Positions 1-8,645 of a stretch of 45,581 nucleotides of DNA are shown piece by piece. The stretch covers positions 1 through 45,581 of the forward strand of contig JAXHUE010000013.1 in the NCBI GenBank assembly GCA_034189655.1, read 5' to 3'. The first letter of the stretch is position 1, and each line of letters begins with the position of its first letter. This DNA comes from JAXHUE01 sp034189655. GTDB lineage: Bacteria; Chloroflexota; Dehalococcoidia; E44-bin15. A program made the translations under genes and the position numbers. The notes under the pieces were generated by a model. The model was not told the DNA's origin. It did no database searches and was given only the letters and a program-made list of their open reading frames with translations.

Positions 1-2295
1 CCCCGGCCGAGGGGCGAAGAGCGCTATCACCGCCTGGCCCAGCGAGATGCCTCCATCGTTGGTGGGCACGAGGGAGTGTGCATACACCTCGAAGCCCGCC
101 CCCCGCAGGGCCTCCACGGTGAGACCGAGGAGGAGCCTGTTCTGGAACACACCGCCGCTCAAGGCCACCCTGTTCAGCCCGGTCTCGGCGGCGATGCGGC
201 GACACCCTGCCACCACTACCTGGGCCACTGTCCCGTGGAACTTCGCCGATATCGCGGAGACGGGCACGGAGTCCATGTCCGCGATGAGCGCGTCGAAGAG
301 CCGCCGCAGCCTTACCACCCAGTCCCCGTCCTGCTCCTCGATGGTGAAGGGATAGGACGCGGCGACATCGGCACCATCGGCCGCCATCTCCAGCTCCACT
401 GCCGCCTGGGCCTCGTAGTCCACGCGGCCCCTTATGCCGAGCATGGCAGAGACGCCATCGAACAGCCGCCCGCAGCTCGACGTCAGGGGGCAGTTGAGCC
501 CCCTCTCGATCTGCCGCTTTATGATATCTCTCTCCCCCCGGTCGACATCGCCGGCAAACGGCAGCACCGGCATGTCCTCGCCGTACAGGGTGTACAGATA
601 CGAGAGGGCCATGCGGTAGGGTCTCTCCACAGCGGCATCGCCGCCGGGAAGGGGGACATACTCCAGGTGCCCCTTGCGCGTAAAGCCCCCGTAGTCGGCG
701 ACGAGGAACTCCCCGCCCCACACAGCACCATCCGTGCCGTAGCCGGTGCCGTCGAAGGCAACGCCGATAACCGGCCCCTCCAGCCCGTTCTCCACCATGC
801 AGCTCACGACGTGGGCGTGGTGGTGCTGCACCGCGACCAGCTCCAGGCCCTGGTCCCGCTCCACCCGCTCCCTGGCATACCTGGTGGAGAGGTAGTCCGG
901 GTGCAGGTCACAGGCGATCACCTGGGGCTGGAGGCGGAAGAGCCTCTGGTAGAGCTCGACGGTGCCCTCGAAGTGCTCCAGCGTCTCCAGGTTCTCCAGG
1001 TCACCGATGTGCTGGCTCACGAAGGCGTGGTCGTCTTTTATGGCACAGAACGTGTTCTTGAGCTCGGCGCCGCAGGCGAGCACCTGCCTGCCCGCGGTGA
1101 AGGGGAGGCGGACGGGATAGGGGGCATACCCCCGCGCCCTCCTCACCAGCCGGGGCGCCCCTGCCTCGCACAGGGCCACGCTGTCGTCGTAGCGGGCATA
1201 GATATCCCGGTCGTGGATGACGAAGAGGTCGGCGATGCCCCCAAGCCGGCGCAGCGCCTCTGCGTTGTCCTTGGCAATGGGCTCCTCGCTCACGTTGCCG
1301 CTGGTCATCACCAGGGGCCGGCCCACCTCGCGCAGCAGCACGTGGTGGAGCGGTGTGTACGGCAGCATCGCCCCCAGGTACTTGAGGCCGGGGGCCACCG
1401 CCGCCGATACCGGGGAGCCCGCCCGCCACCTCATGAGCACGATGGGGCACTGCGGCGAGGTGAGCAGCCGCTCCTCCTCCGCGGTCACCAGGCAGTGCCT
1501 CCTCACCTCGTCCATGGTGGACACCATTACGGCCAGGGGCTTATACGGGCGCCGCTTCCGCTCCCGCAGGCGTCGCACCGCCTCGTCGCTCTGGGCATCG
1601 CACGCCAGGTGAAAGCCCCCCAGTCCCTTCAAGGCGAGCACCTTGCCCTGGCACAGCGCAGCGGCGGCGGCAGAGATGACATCATCGCAGCAGACAGGGG
1701 CCCCCTCCCCGTCCACGAGCTCAAGGCGGGGGCCACAGGCAGGGCAGGCGTTGGGCTGGGCGTGAAAGCGGCGGTCAAGCGGGTCGTCGTACTCGCGCTG
1801 GCAGTCGGGGCACATCACGAAGCGGCGCATGGTGGTGTTGGGGCGGTCGTAGGGGACATCCTCGATGATGGTGAAACGAGGGCCGCAGTTGGTGCAGTTG
1901 GTGAAGGGGTAGCGGTAGCGGCGGTCGACGGGCGAGAGCAGCTCCGCGAGGCAGGCATCGCAGGTGGCGATGTCGGGCGATACCAGCTGGTACCGGCCCT
2001 CCTCGGCGAGGCTGTCCCTGATCTCGAAGCGGGCATAGCCCCGGGGCGGGGCGCCCTCCACTGAGATCGCCTCGATGTGCGCCAGTGGCGGGGCCTCGGC
2101 CTCCAGCTCGCGGAGAAAGCGCTCCAGCGCCTCGCGCTCCCCCTCGACCTCTATCCTGACATCGCCGGAGGTGTTGAGCACCCAGCCGTTGAGGCCGTGC
2201 CTGGTGGCAAGCCCATATACGAAGGGGCGGAACCCCACCCCCTGCACCACGCCGCGAACGCATATATGCATGAGCTCAAGGGTCTTCGCCTTCAT
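1..2295 (-). CDS. hypF: Carbamoyltransferase HypF, 3' end cut by window edge
   Basis: HypF makes the cyano ligands of the [NiFe]-hydrogenase active site: it uses carbamoyl phosphate to carbamoylate HypE. I translated the reverse strand from ATG 2295; it stays open for 765 codons to base 1 with no stop. Domains in order: acylphosphatase (GVVQGVGFRPF near residue 15), paired zinc-finger Cys motifs (CDAC, CTNCGPRF, CPDC, CPACGPR), a YrdC-like domain (LKGLGGFHLACDA, then RPYKPLAVM) and a C-terminal Kae1-like domain (HHHAHV, FDGTGYGTDG, SGGVFQN). The last visible residues, around NDGGISLGQA, match the normal end of HypF, so only a few residues should be missing. The start overlaps the stop of the upstream membrane-protein gene by four bases (ATGA), which suggests translational coupling in a hypA-hypB-X-hypF operon. 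No hydrogenase structural gene is in view. Confidence 0.95.
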   Translation of the reverse strand, partial: MKAKTLELMHICVRGVVQGVGFRPFVYGLATRHGLNGWVLNTSGDVRIEVEGEREALERFLRELEAEAPPLAHIEAISVEGAPPRGYARFEIRDSLAEEGRYQLVSPDIATCDACLAELLSPVDRRYRYPFTNCTNCGPRFTIIEDVPYDRPNTTMRRFVMCPDCQREYDDPLDRRFHAQPNACPACGPRLELVDGEGAPVCCDDVISAAAAALCQGKVLALKGLGGFHLACDAQSDEAVRRLRERKRRPYKPLAVMVSTMDEVRRHCLVTAEEERLLTSPQCPIVLMRWRAGSPVSAAVAPGLKYLGAMLPYTPLHHVLLREVGRPLVMTSGNVSEEPIAKDNAEALRRLGGIADLFVIHDRDIYARYDDSVALCEAGAPRLVRRARGYAPYPVRLPFTAGRQVLACGAELKNTFCAIKDDHAFVSQHIGDLENLETLEHFEGTVELYQRLFRLQPQVIACDLHPDYLSTRYARERVERDQGLELVAVQHHHAHVVSCMVENGLEGPVIGVAFDGTGYGTDGAVWGGEFLVADYGGFTRKGHLEYVPLPGGDAAVERPYRMALSYLYTLYGEDMPVLPFAGDVDRGERDIIKRQIERGLNCPLTSSCGRLFDGVSAMLGIRGRVDYEAQAAVELEMAADGADVAASYPFTIEEQDGDWVVRLRRLFDALIADMDSVPVSAISAKFHGTVAQVVVAGCRRIAAETGLNRVALSGGVFQNRLLLGLTVEALRGAGFEVYAHSLVPTNDGGISLGQAVIALFAPRPG

Positions 2296-2738
2296 GGCAC
2301 CTGCTGCTGTGCAGCCCTCCCCGCGGTGAGCGCCTTGACCATCATGATGCCGGCGGCGGCCAGCGCGAGCAGCGCCGTCGCCCCGGCGACGACATCCAGG
2401 CCGGCCACGTTCTCGCCGCTCTGCGACCACTGGAAGAGGGCGACGGCGTACACCGTGGCGCAGACCCCCACCAGGACGAGCAGCGCCGCCACCACCAGCG
2501 CCGTGACCTTGAGGGCTCGCCCCCGGTACACCCTCCGCGGCACTCCTATGAGCACGGCGAGGGCGAAGACGAGCATCGCCCCAATGGCAGGCTCTATGTA
2601 CGACAGGGGGAAGAAGCTCCCTCCCGCCCGGTACGACCGAAAGGCCCACCACACGAGCCCACCGCCGGGGCCAGCGGCGACCGCCAGTGCCACCACCACG
2701 CTAAAGTACTGAAATGCAGCGCTAGCCGCCCGCTTCAT
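2292..2738 (-). CDS. Unknown four-helix membrane protein inside the hyp operon
   Basis: I do not recognise this 148-residue protein. It has about four hydrophobic segments (roughly residues 8-28, 45-66, 77-100 and 114-136) with short polar loops. An Arg-rich loop (VPRRVYRGRALK) lies between the second and third helices, and no Cys or His cluster suggests metal binding. It overlaps the end of hypB by 17 bases and the start of hypF by four, so it is surely translated with them. Its position suggests a role linked to hydrogenase maturation or to a membrane hydrogenase, but that is inference from context only. The reading frame is credible because both boundaries interlock with recognised genes and the composition is that of a real membrane protein. 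Confidence 0.75.
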   Translation of the reverse strand: MKRAASAAFQYFSVVVALAVAAGPGGGLVWWAFRSYRAGGSFFPLSYIEPAIGAMLVFALAVLIGVPRRVYRGRALKVTALVVAALLVLVGVCATVYAVALFQWSQSGENVAGLDVVAGATALLALAAAGIMMVKALTAGRAAQQQVP

Positions 2739-3396
2739 CCCGCCTCACAGAGTCCATGGCCGAGAGCAGCCACGAGGCCCACTCGTCGAGACCCTGGCCC
2801 GTCCGGCACGAGACCTCTATTATCGGTGCCCTTGCGTTCAGCGCGCCCACGCCGCGGCGGAAGCTCTCCCCGTCGAAGTCCGAGTAGGGCAGGAGGTCAA
2901 CCTTGTTCAGCAGCACCACGTCCACCTCGCTGAACATGATGGGGTATTTATAGGGCTTATCGTCGCCCTCGGGCACGCTTGCGATCATGGCCCTCCTGTG
3001 CTCACCCAGGGCAAACCCGGCGGGACAGATGAGGTTGCCCACGTTCTCGATGATGATCAAGTCGATCCCCTCTCTGGGCAGGCCCTCCAGGGCACTGGAG
3101 ACCATGTTGGCATCGAGGTGGCAGCCGCCCTGGGTGTTTATCTGCACCACGGGCACGTTCTCGCGGCCTATCCTCTCCGCATCCACGCTCGAGGCCACGT
3201 CGCCCTCGATCACGGCGATGCCCACCCTGTCCCGCAGCCTCTTTATGGTCTCCAGCACCACGCTGGTCTTCCCGGCACCAGGCGAGGCCATGATGTTCAA
3301 GGTAAAGATACCCCTCTCGCGGAAGAGCCCCCTGTTCCTCTGAGCGATCTGCTCATTGGCACCCAGTATGTTCTGAAGGACCTTTACCTGCATCAC
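2722..3396 (-). CDS. hypB: Hydrogenase nickel-insertion GTPase HypB
   Basis: HypB is the GTPase that works with HypA to deliver nickel to the [NiFe]-hydrogenase large subunit. This 224-residue form has a Walker A motif (SPGAGKTS, residues 38-45), the switch-region EGD at 64-66, and an NKVD guanine-specificity motif. The metal-site residues of the G domain are present: Cys92-His93 in GGCHLD and Cys124 in NLICPAG. It lacks both the N-terminal CxxCGC high-affinity nickel site and the His-rich nickel-storage stretch found in some homologues. The start overlaps the hypA stop by four bases (ATGA). Confidence 0.96.
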   Translation of the reverse strand: MMQVKVLQNILGANEQIAQRNRGLFRERGIFTLNIMASPGAGKTSVVLETIKRLRDRVGIAVIEGDVASSVDAERIGRENVPVVQINTQGGCHLDANMVSSALEGLPREGIDLIIIENVGNLICPAGFALGEHRRAMIASVPEGDDKPYKYPIMFSEVDVVLLNKVDLLPYSDFDGESFRRGVGALNARAPIIEVSCRTGQGLDEWASWLLSAMDSVRRDEAGG

Positions 3397-3734
3397 TCCA
3401 CCTCTATACTATCTACGTAAAGCTCACGGCCGGCCACTATCTCCAGCGCCCCTCCGCGACAGCGGGGGCAGCTCCACTCCAGCTCGTCCAGGGGGAAGGT
3501 GGCACCGCACTCGCTACAGCGGGCGCGCAGCGGCACCCGGTCGAAGGAGAGCAGGGCACCGCTGGCGATGGTCTCCGCGGAGAGCAGCTCGAAGTAGAAG
3601 CTCACGCACTCCTCCACTATCCCCGCACTATCGCCGATGACCAGGTTTATCCGGCCTATCCTGCTGGCGTTGGCCTTCGCCGCGTGCTCCAGTGCGATAT
3701 CCAGTATGCTCTGGGTGACGGTAAGCTCGTGCAT
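3393..3734 (-). CDS. hypA: Hydrogenase nickel metallochaperone HypA
   Basis: HypA binds nickel and hands it to the hydrogenase large subunit together with HypB. The 113-residue length is normal. The N-terminal MHE is the conserved nickel-binding motif (His2), and the structural zinc site is seen as CSEC (Cys73, Cys76) and CPRC (Cys89, Cys92). It is the first gene of the minus-strand hyp operon. A consensus-like promoter ends only eight bases before the ATG, so the leader should be nearly absent, with at most the AGAGAG run as a weak ribosome-binding site. Confidence 0.96.
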   Translation of the reverse strand: MHELTVTQSILDIALEHAAKANASRIGRINLVIGDSAGIVEECVSFYFELLSAETIASGALLSFDRVPLRARCSECGATFPLDELEWSCPRCRGGALEIVAGRELYVDSIEVE

Positions 3735-3742
3735 CTCTCTCT

Positions 3743-3771
3743 ATTATAGAGCCTTTTACTACGGGGTTCAA
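3743..3771 (-). promoter_or_regulatory. Sigma70-type promoter of the hyp operon
   Basis: On the minus strand, TTGAAC (3771-3766), a 17-base spacer and a perfect TATAAT (3748-3743) precede hypA. The -10 box is so close to the hypA ATG at 3734 that transcription should begin within a few bases of the start codon. It is divergent from the aspS promoter. Confidence 0.75.
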
Positions 3772-3792
3772 ACAGCGCCGCCGACACTCCGA

Positions 3793-3822
3793 TTGAAAAC
3801 CCGCCTCCAAATAGGCTATAAT
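3793..3822 (+). promoter_or_regulatory. Sigma70-type promoter of aspS
   Basis: TTGAAA (3793-3798), an 18-base spacer and a perfect TATAAT (3817-3822) lie 27 bases before the aspS ATG. The expected transcription start is near 3829. Confidence 0.75.
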
Positions 3823-3849
3823 CGATGGAGTACGTGGTAAAGGCCTGAT

Positions 3850-5616
3850 ATGCTCAAGACTCATAGCTGCGGCGAACTCACGGCGAAGAACGTCGGCGAG
3901 AAGGTAACCCTCGCCGGCTGGGTGCACCGCCGGCGGGACCACGGTGGCCTGGCCTTCATCGACTTGAGAGACCAAGAGGGCATCGTCCAGGTGGTGTTCA
4001 ACCCGGAGGTATCGGACAGCGTGCACCAGGTGGCGGCCAGCCTGCGCCTGGAGTACGTGGTGCGGGTGGACGGCGAGGTGGCACGGCGCCCCGCGGGGAC
4101 GGAGAACCCCAGGCTGGCCACCGGAGAGGTGGAGGTCATCGCCAGGGAGGCCCAGATACTGAACGCCTCCAGGACGCCGCCATTTTACATAAACGAAGAG
4201 AGCGAGGTAGACGAGAACCTTCGCCTCAAGTACCGCTACCTCGACCTGCGCCGCGCCCGGATGAGGGAGAACGTCGTCCTGCGCCACCGGGTGATAAAGT
4301 ACATGCGAGACTTCCTCGATGACCGCGGCTTCATCGAGATCGAGACCCCCATACTCATCAAGAGCACGCCGGAGGGGGCGCGCGACTACCTGGTGCCCAG
4401 CCGGGTCCACCCCGGCAAGTTCTACGCGCTGCCCCAGTCGCCGCAGCAGCTCAAGCAGCTCCTCATGGTGGCAGGCTTCGAGAGGTACTTCCAGGTTGCC
4501 AGGTGCTTCCGCGACGAAGACCAGCGCGCCGACCGCCAGCCCGAGTTCACCCAGCTCGACCTGGAGATGAGCTTCGTCGACGAGGAGGATATCCTCACCC
4601 TCATGGAGGGGCTCTTCACCTCACTGGTCAGGGAGGTGAGGCCCGCCAAGCGCATGCTGGAGCCCTTCCCCCGCCTCTCGTACCGGGAGGCCATGGCCCG
4701 CTTCGGCAGTGACAAGCCCGACCTGCGCGTCGGCATGGAGATCGGCGATATATCTCCAATCGCGGCGGAGACGGAGTTCGGCGTATTTCGCTCCGCCCTG
4801 GACGAAGGCGGCACGGTGCGGGGGATATGTGCCCCTGGGCTCGCCGACTGCTCGCGCAAGCAGATCGAGGAGCTCACCGACTTCGCCAGGGCCCGCGGCG
4901 CCAGGGGCCTGGTGACCCTGCCCATCACCGGCGGGGACGTGGATACCAGGTCGGTGGCGGCCCGGCACTTGAGCGGCGAGCAGATAGACAAGATGGCGCG
5001 CCACCTGGGGGCCGTCCCTGGAGACCTCCTCCTCATCGTCGCCGGCGAGGTCTCCATGGTGGAAGACGTCCTGGGCGCGCTGCGCATCGAGGTGGCCCAG
5101 CGCCTGGGCACCATCGACCCCGACCTGCTGGCCTTCTGCTTCATCACAGACTACCCCCTGCTGGAGAGGGGAGAGGGGGGGCAGTGGCAGCCGATGCACC
5201 ACCCCTTCACCGCCCCCCGGGACGAGGACATACCCCTCCTGGATACCGCGCCCGAGCGGGTGCGGGCCAAGCACTACGACCTGGTATGCAACGGCTACGA
5301 GCTCTCCAGCGGCAGCATCAGGATACACACCAGCGAGCTCCAGGAGAAGCTCTTCCGCCTGCTGGGATACTCCAGGGACGAGATCGAGGCCCGGTTCGGG
5401 CACCTCCTCGAGGCCTTCCAGTACGGGGCCCCGCCCCATGGCGGCATCGCCCCGGGCATAGACCGGCTGGTGATGATACTGGCCGGGGAGAGCACCATAA
5501 GGGAGGTCATCCCCTTCCCCAAGAACCAGAGCGCCATGGATGTGATGTTCGATGCCCCCTCCGCAGTCTCCGACGAGCAGCTCAAAGAGCTGCACATAAG
5601 GCTGGAGGGGGCGTGA
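3850..5616 (+). CDS. aspS: Aspartyl-tRNA synthetase, bacterial type, likely non-discriminating
   Basis: It charges tRNA-Asp with aspartate in the cytoplasm. The 588-residue length is typical for bacterial AspRS with the GAD insertion. In order: an N-terminal OB-fold anticodon-binding domain (GWVHRRRDHGG, residues 23-33), a class II catalytic core with motif 2 (FRDEDQRADRQPEFTQLD), the inserted GAD domain (about 280-420), and motif 3 (GIAPGIDRLVM) near the end. His31 followed by Gly-Gly, and Gly83 in the RPAGTENP turn, match the pattern described for non-discriminating AspRS such as that of Pseudomonas aeruginosa. Such enzymes also aspartylate tRNA-Asn, for later amidation by GatCAB. That specificity is inference. 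The stop overlaps the next gene by one base (TGATG). Confidence 0.97.
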   Translation: MLKTHSCGELTAKNVGEKVTLAGWVHRRRDHGGLAFIDLRDQEGIVQVVFNPEVSDSVHQVAASLRLEYVVRVDGEVARRPAGTENPRLATGEVEVIAREAQILNASRTPPFYINEESEVDENLRLKYRYLDLRRARMRENVVLRHRVIKYMRDFLDDRGFIEIETPILIKSTPEGARDYLVPSRVHPGKFYALPQSPQQLKQLLMVAGFERYFQVARCFRDEDQRADRQPEFTQLDLEMSFVDEEDILTLMEGLFTSLVREVRPAKRMLEPFPRLSYREAMARFGSDKPDLRVGMEIGDISPIAAETEFGVFRSALDEGGTVRGICAPGLADCSRKQIEELTDFARARGARGLVTLPITGGDVDTRSVAARHLSGEQIDKMARHLGAVPGDLLLIVAGEVSMVEDVLGALRIEVAQRLGTIDPDLLAFCFITDYPLLERGEGGQWQPMHHPFTAPRDEDIPLLDTAPERVRAKHYDLVCNGYELSSGSIRIHTSELQEKLFRLLGYSRDEIEARFGHLLEAFQYGAPPHGGIAPGIDRLVMILAGESTIREVIPFPKNQSAMDVMFDAPSAVSDEQLKELHIRLEGA

Positions 5617-7223
5617 TGGCCGCCGGAGGGGCCCGGTCTTCCAGTGGCGCGGCGGTGCAGCGCAGGGGGCAGAGGGCCCTCGTGCTGGTGGCGCTGGTCC
5701 TGGTGGCGGCGCTGGCCTGCTCGTCGTGCTCCTGTTTCTACACCCTGCCCGGCACAGGCGAGCTCACCCTGTACGGCAGCGAGCCCACCACCTTAGACCC
5801 GGCACTGTGCCAGGACGCCACCTCTGCGGGCTACATCGTGGAGATATTCGGCGGCCTGGTGACACTCGACGCCGACCTTGAAGTAGTCCCCGATATCGCC
5901 GCCTCGTGGGAGTTAAGCGGCAACGGAACGGTATACACCTTCCACGTACGGGAGGGCGTCACCTTCCACGACGGCAGGGAGGTGACCGCACAAGACGTCA
6001 AGTACTCCATCGAGCGCGCCACCGACCCGCAGACCGGCTCCCCGGTGGCCAGGACCTACCTGGGCGACATCGTCGGCGTGGCCGAGCACTTGAGCGGCGC
6101 GGCGGACGAGGTATCGGGGGTGAGGGTAGTGGATGCCGACACCGTGGAGGTCACCATAGACGCCCCCAAGGCCTACTTCCTGGCCAAGCTCACCCACCCC
6201 ACCGCCTTCGTCGTCGACAGGTACAACGTGGAGTCCGGCACCGGGTGGACAGAGCACCCCAACGGGACCGGCCCCTTCAGGCTGGCCCAGTGGCAGCACT
6301 CGCGCACACTGGTGCTGGAGCGCAACGACGGCTACCACCGCGGGGCGGCCACCCTGGAGAGGGTGACCTTCATGCTCACCGGGAACCCCATCCTGATGTA
6401 CGAGAACGGCGAGGTGGACATCGCCCCGGTGAGCGCCGCCAGCATAGAGCGGGTCACAGACCCGACCAACCCGCTGCACGACGAACTGGTGACCGCCACC
6501 GAGCTCTCCGTGTGGTACATAGGGCTCAACACCACCATGCCCCCCTTCGACGACGAGAAGGTGCGCCAGGCCTTCTGCTACGCCGTGGACAAGGCAAAGA
6601 TCATCGAGATACTGTTCAAGGACATGGTCTCGCCCGCCGACGGCATCCTGCCGCCGGGCCTGCCGGGGTACAGCGAGGCAATCGCCGGCCTCGACTACGA
6701 CGTGGCGCAGGCACAGGCGCTCATCGCCGCCTCCAGCTACAGCGACGGCCTGCCGCCCATCACCCTCTCCGTCTCCGGCGCCGTTTCCTCGGTGGACGCC
6801 GCCGTCCTGTGGATGTGGCAGGAGTACCTGGGTGCAGAGGTGCAGATCGAGGTGATGGAGCTGGGCACCTTCCTGGAAGAGATGTCGGCGGTGAACCTCC
6901 AGGCATTCGCCATCGGCTGGATAGCGGACTACCCCGACCCGGAGAACTTCCTAGACGTGCTCTTCCACAGCGGAAGCGACGAGAACCACACCGGCTACAG
7001 CGACCCGGTGGTGGACCAGAAGCTGGAGGCGGCGCGGGTAGAGGCGGATACCGAGGCCCGCCTGGAGCTCTACCACGAGGCGGAGCAGGCCATCGTCGAC
7101 GATGCCCCGTGGCTGCCGCTGTGGTTCGGCGAGAACTACTTCCTGGTCAAGCCATCGGTCAAGGGGTTTCAGCCCGCCCCCATGGGCATACCCATTCTCA
7201 AGGACATCTGGATCGAGATGTAG
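5616..7223 (+). CDS. Family 5 (peptide-type) ABC solute-binding protein, probable lipoprotein
   Basis: This is an extracytoplasmic binding protein of the OppA/DppA family, normally serving peptide or nickel ABC importers. I chose the ATG at 5616 because it overlaps the aspS stop and gives a proper export signal; an open frame extends far upstream inside aspS but is only antiphase read-through. The 535-residue product has a basic start (QRRGQR), a hydrophobic stretch (residues 21-34) and then Cys35, Cys38 and Cys40. Cys35 after ALA is a non-ideal lipobox. Family features include EPTTLDPAL near the mature N-terminus, YTFHVREGVTFHDG, NGTGPF and the late IGWIADYPDPENF. No permease or ATPase genes are near, so this is an orphan component; the substrate is unknown. 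Confidence 0.92.
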   Translation: MAAGGARSSSGAAVQRRGQRALVLVALVLVAALACSSCSCFYTLPGTGELTLYGSEPTTLDPALCQDATSAGYIVEIFGGLVTLDADLEVVPDIAASWELSGNGTVYTFHVREGVTFHDGREVTAQDVKYSIERATDPQTGSPVARTYLGDIVGVAEHLSGAADEVSGVRVVDADTVEVTIDAPKAYFLAKLTHPTAFVVDRYNVESGTGWTEHPNGTGPFRLAQWQHSRTLVLERNDGYHRGAATLERVTFMLTGNPILMYENGEVDIAPVSAASIERVTDPTNPLHDELVTATELSVWYIGLNTTMPPFDDEKVRQAFCYAVDKAKIIEILFKDMVSPADGILPPGLPGYSEAIAGLDYDVAQAQALIAASSYSDGLPPITLSVSGAVSSVDAAVLWMWQEYLGAEVQIEVMELGTFLEEMSAVNLQAFAIGWIADYPDPENFLDVLFHSGSDENHTGYSDPVVDQKLEAARVEADTEARLELYHEAEQAIVDDAPWLPLWFGENYFLVKPSVKGFQPAPMGIPILKDIWIEM

Positions 7224-7234
7224 GCCGCCGCGCC

Positions 7235-7272
7235 GAAAGGGGCGCCGCCGCCCGGGGTGGGCCCCTTTCTTT
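7235..7272 (+). terminator. Rho-independent terminator after the solute-binding protein gene
   Basis: A nine-base stem (GAAAGGGGC 7235-7243 with GCCCCTTTC 7261-7269) encloses a 17-base GC-rich loop and is followed by TTT. It ends right where the -35 box of the tig promoter begins. The T-run is short. Confidence 0.6.
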
Positions 7273-7301
7273 GGACGCAGGCCCTCATTTCATGCTATAA
7301 T
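7271..7301 (+). promoter_or_regulatory. Promoter of tig-clpP
   Basis: TTGGAC (7271-7276) and a perfect TATAAT (7296-7301) are separated by 19 bases, rather long. Expected start near 7308 gives a leader of about 12 bases, just enough for the AGGAGG at 7310-7315. Confidence 0.6.
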
Positions 7302-7319
7302 TTTCTAGTAGGAGGACAG

Positions 7320-8645
7320 TTGAAGGCAAAGGCGGAGCGGATGGAACACAGCCAGGTGGTGCTGGAGGTAGAGGCAGAGCCGGAGGAGACAGAGCACGCC
7401 CTGGAGGAGGCTTATCGTCACCTGGTGAAGCGGGCCAGCGTGCCCGGCTTTCGCAAGGGGAAGGCACCGCGGGCCATGCTGGAGCGCTACATCGGCACCG
7501 AGGCGCTCATGGACGAGGCGCTCGACCACCTGGTGCCCCAGCTTTTACGGCAGGCCATCGACGAGCACGACATCGAGGCCATCGCCAGGCCAGAGGTGGA
7601 GATAACCGAGACCGACCCGGTGAGGTTCAAGGCCATCATCCCGGTGCGGCCCACCGTGGAGCTTGGCGACTACCGCGCCCTGAGCATCGACCCCGAGCCG
7701 GTGGAGGTGTCCGACGAGGAGATAGAGCGGGTCATCGAGCAGCTACGCAACCAGCACGCCGTGTGGGAGCCCGTGGAGCGGGCGGTGGCCTTCGGCGACC
7801 TGGTCATCATCGACGCCAGGGGCAGCCTCGACGGCGAGTCCGTGCTGGACCGGGAAGACCTCCAGTACAACGTGGTGGAGGGGCTCCCCGTACCGGTGCC
7901 CGGGTTCGCCGAGAAGATAGTGGGGCTGGAGCGGGGGCAGGAGAGCGAGTTCGCCATCTCCTTCCCCGACGACCACGAGGTGAGCGAGCTCGCGGGCAAG
8001 GAGTATACCTTCTCCGTGCGGGTCAAGGAGATCAAGGAGAAGAGGCTCCCCGAGCTCGACGACGAGCTCGTCAAGGGCATAGACGAGGAGCTCGATACCG
8101 TCGAGGCGCTGCGGGCGCGCATCGCCGACAACTTACAGGCCATAGCCGAGGAGAGGGCTCAGAAGAGCCACCGAGAGAAGGTGATAGAGGCCACCGTCGA
8201 GGGCGCCCAGGTGGAGTACCCGCCGGTCCTGGTAGAGGGCGAGATCGACGCCCTCATGAGCGAGTACGAGAGGGGCTTCAAGGAGAGAAGGATAAGCCTG
8301 GAGGAGTACTTACGGGCCAGCACCAAGACCATGGAGGAGATCAGGGAGGAGTTTCGCCCCATCGCCGAGAGGAGGGTGGAGCAGTCCCTGGTGATGGACA
8401 GCGTGGCCCAGGAAGAGGGCATCGAGGTAAGCGATGCCGAGATAGAGGACGAGATCGAGCGGTCAGTGCAGGACGCCGGCGAGGACGGCCAGGAGCTCAA
8501 GAGGCTGTTCTCCGCCCCCCAGGCACGCCGGGCGCTGGGCGAGGCCATACTGCGCCAGAAGACCATCATGAAGCTGGTGGAGTATGCCTCTGGAGATGAG
8601 CAAGAACACAGGCAACGGAGGGAGGAAGATGGAACAACTGCCTAG
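7320..8645 (+). CDS. tig: Trigger factor, ribosome-bound chaperone/prolyl isomerase
   Basis: Trigger factor meets nascent chains at the ribosome exit tunnel. I place the start at TTG 7320: AGGAGG lies just before it at 7310-7315, and starting there gives the normal N-terminus. An in-frame ATG at 7257 lies upstream of the promoter, and ATG 7341 would cut off the first strand. The 441-residue product shows the ribosome-docking motif GFRKGKAP (about residue 43), an FKBP-like domain in the middle (VAFGDLVIIDARGSLDG), and a long helical, acidic C-terminal chaperone region ending in a charged tail. The 3' end overlaps the clpP start by 17 bases, giving a tig-clpP operon as in many bacteria. Confidence 0.96.
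   Translation: MKAKAERMEHSQVVLEVEAEPEETEHALEEAYRHLVKRASVPGFRKGKAPRAMLERYIGTEALMDEALDHLVPQLLRQAIDEHDIEAIARPEVEITETDPVRFKAIIPVRPTVELGDYRALSIDPEPVEVSDEEIERVIEQLRNQHAVWEPVERAVAFGDLVIIDARGSLDGESVLDREDLQYNVVEGLPVPVPGFAEKIVGLERGQESEFAISFPDDHEVSELAGKEYTFSVRVKEIKEKRLPELDDELVKGIDEELDTVEALRARIADNLQAIAEERAQKSHREKVIEATVEGAQVEYPPVLVEGEIDALMSEYERGFKERRISLEEYLRASTKTMEEIREEFRPIAERRVEQSLVMDSVAQEEGIEVSDAEIEDEIERSVQDAGEDGQELKRLFSAPQARRALGEAILRQKTIMKLVEYASGDEQEHRQRREEDGTTA

Noticed and set aside
76..2064. A 662-codon open frame on the plus strand
   Set aside because: It is antisense to hypF, which is recognised along its whole length on the minus strand; the long open frame is a by-product of high GC.
4827..5615. 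Upstream in-frame extension of the solute-binding protein
   Set aside because: It lies inside aspS in another frame and encodes a low-complexity Arg/Gly/Pro sequence; the signal peptide begins at 5616.
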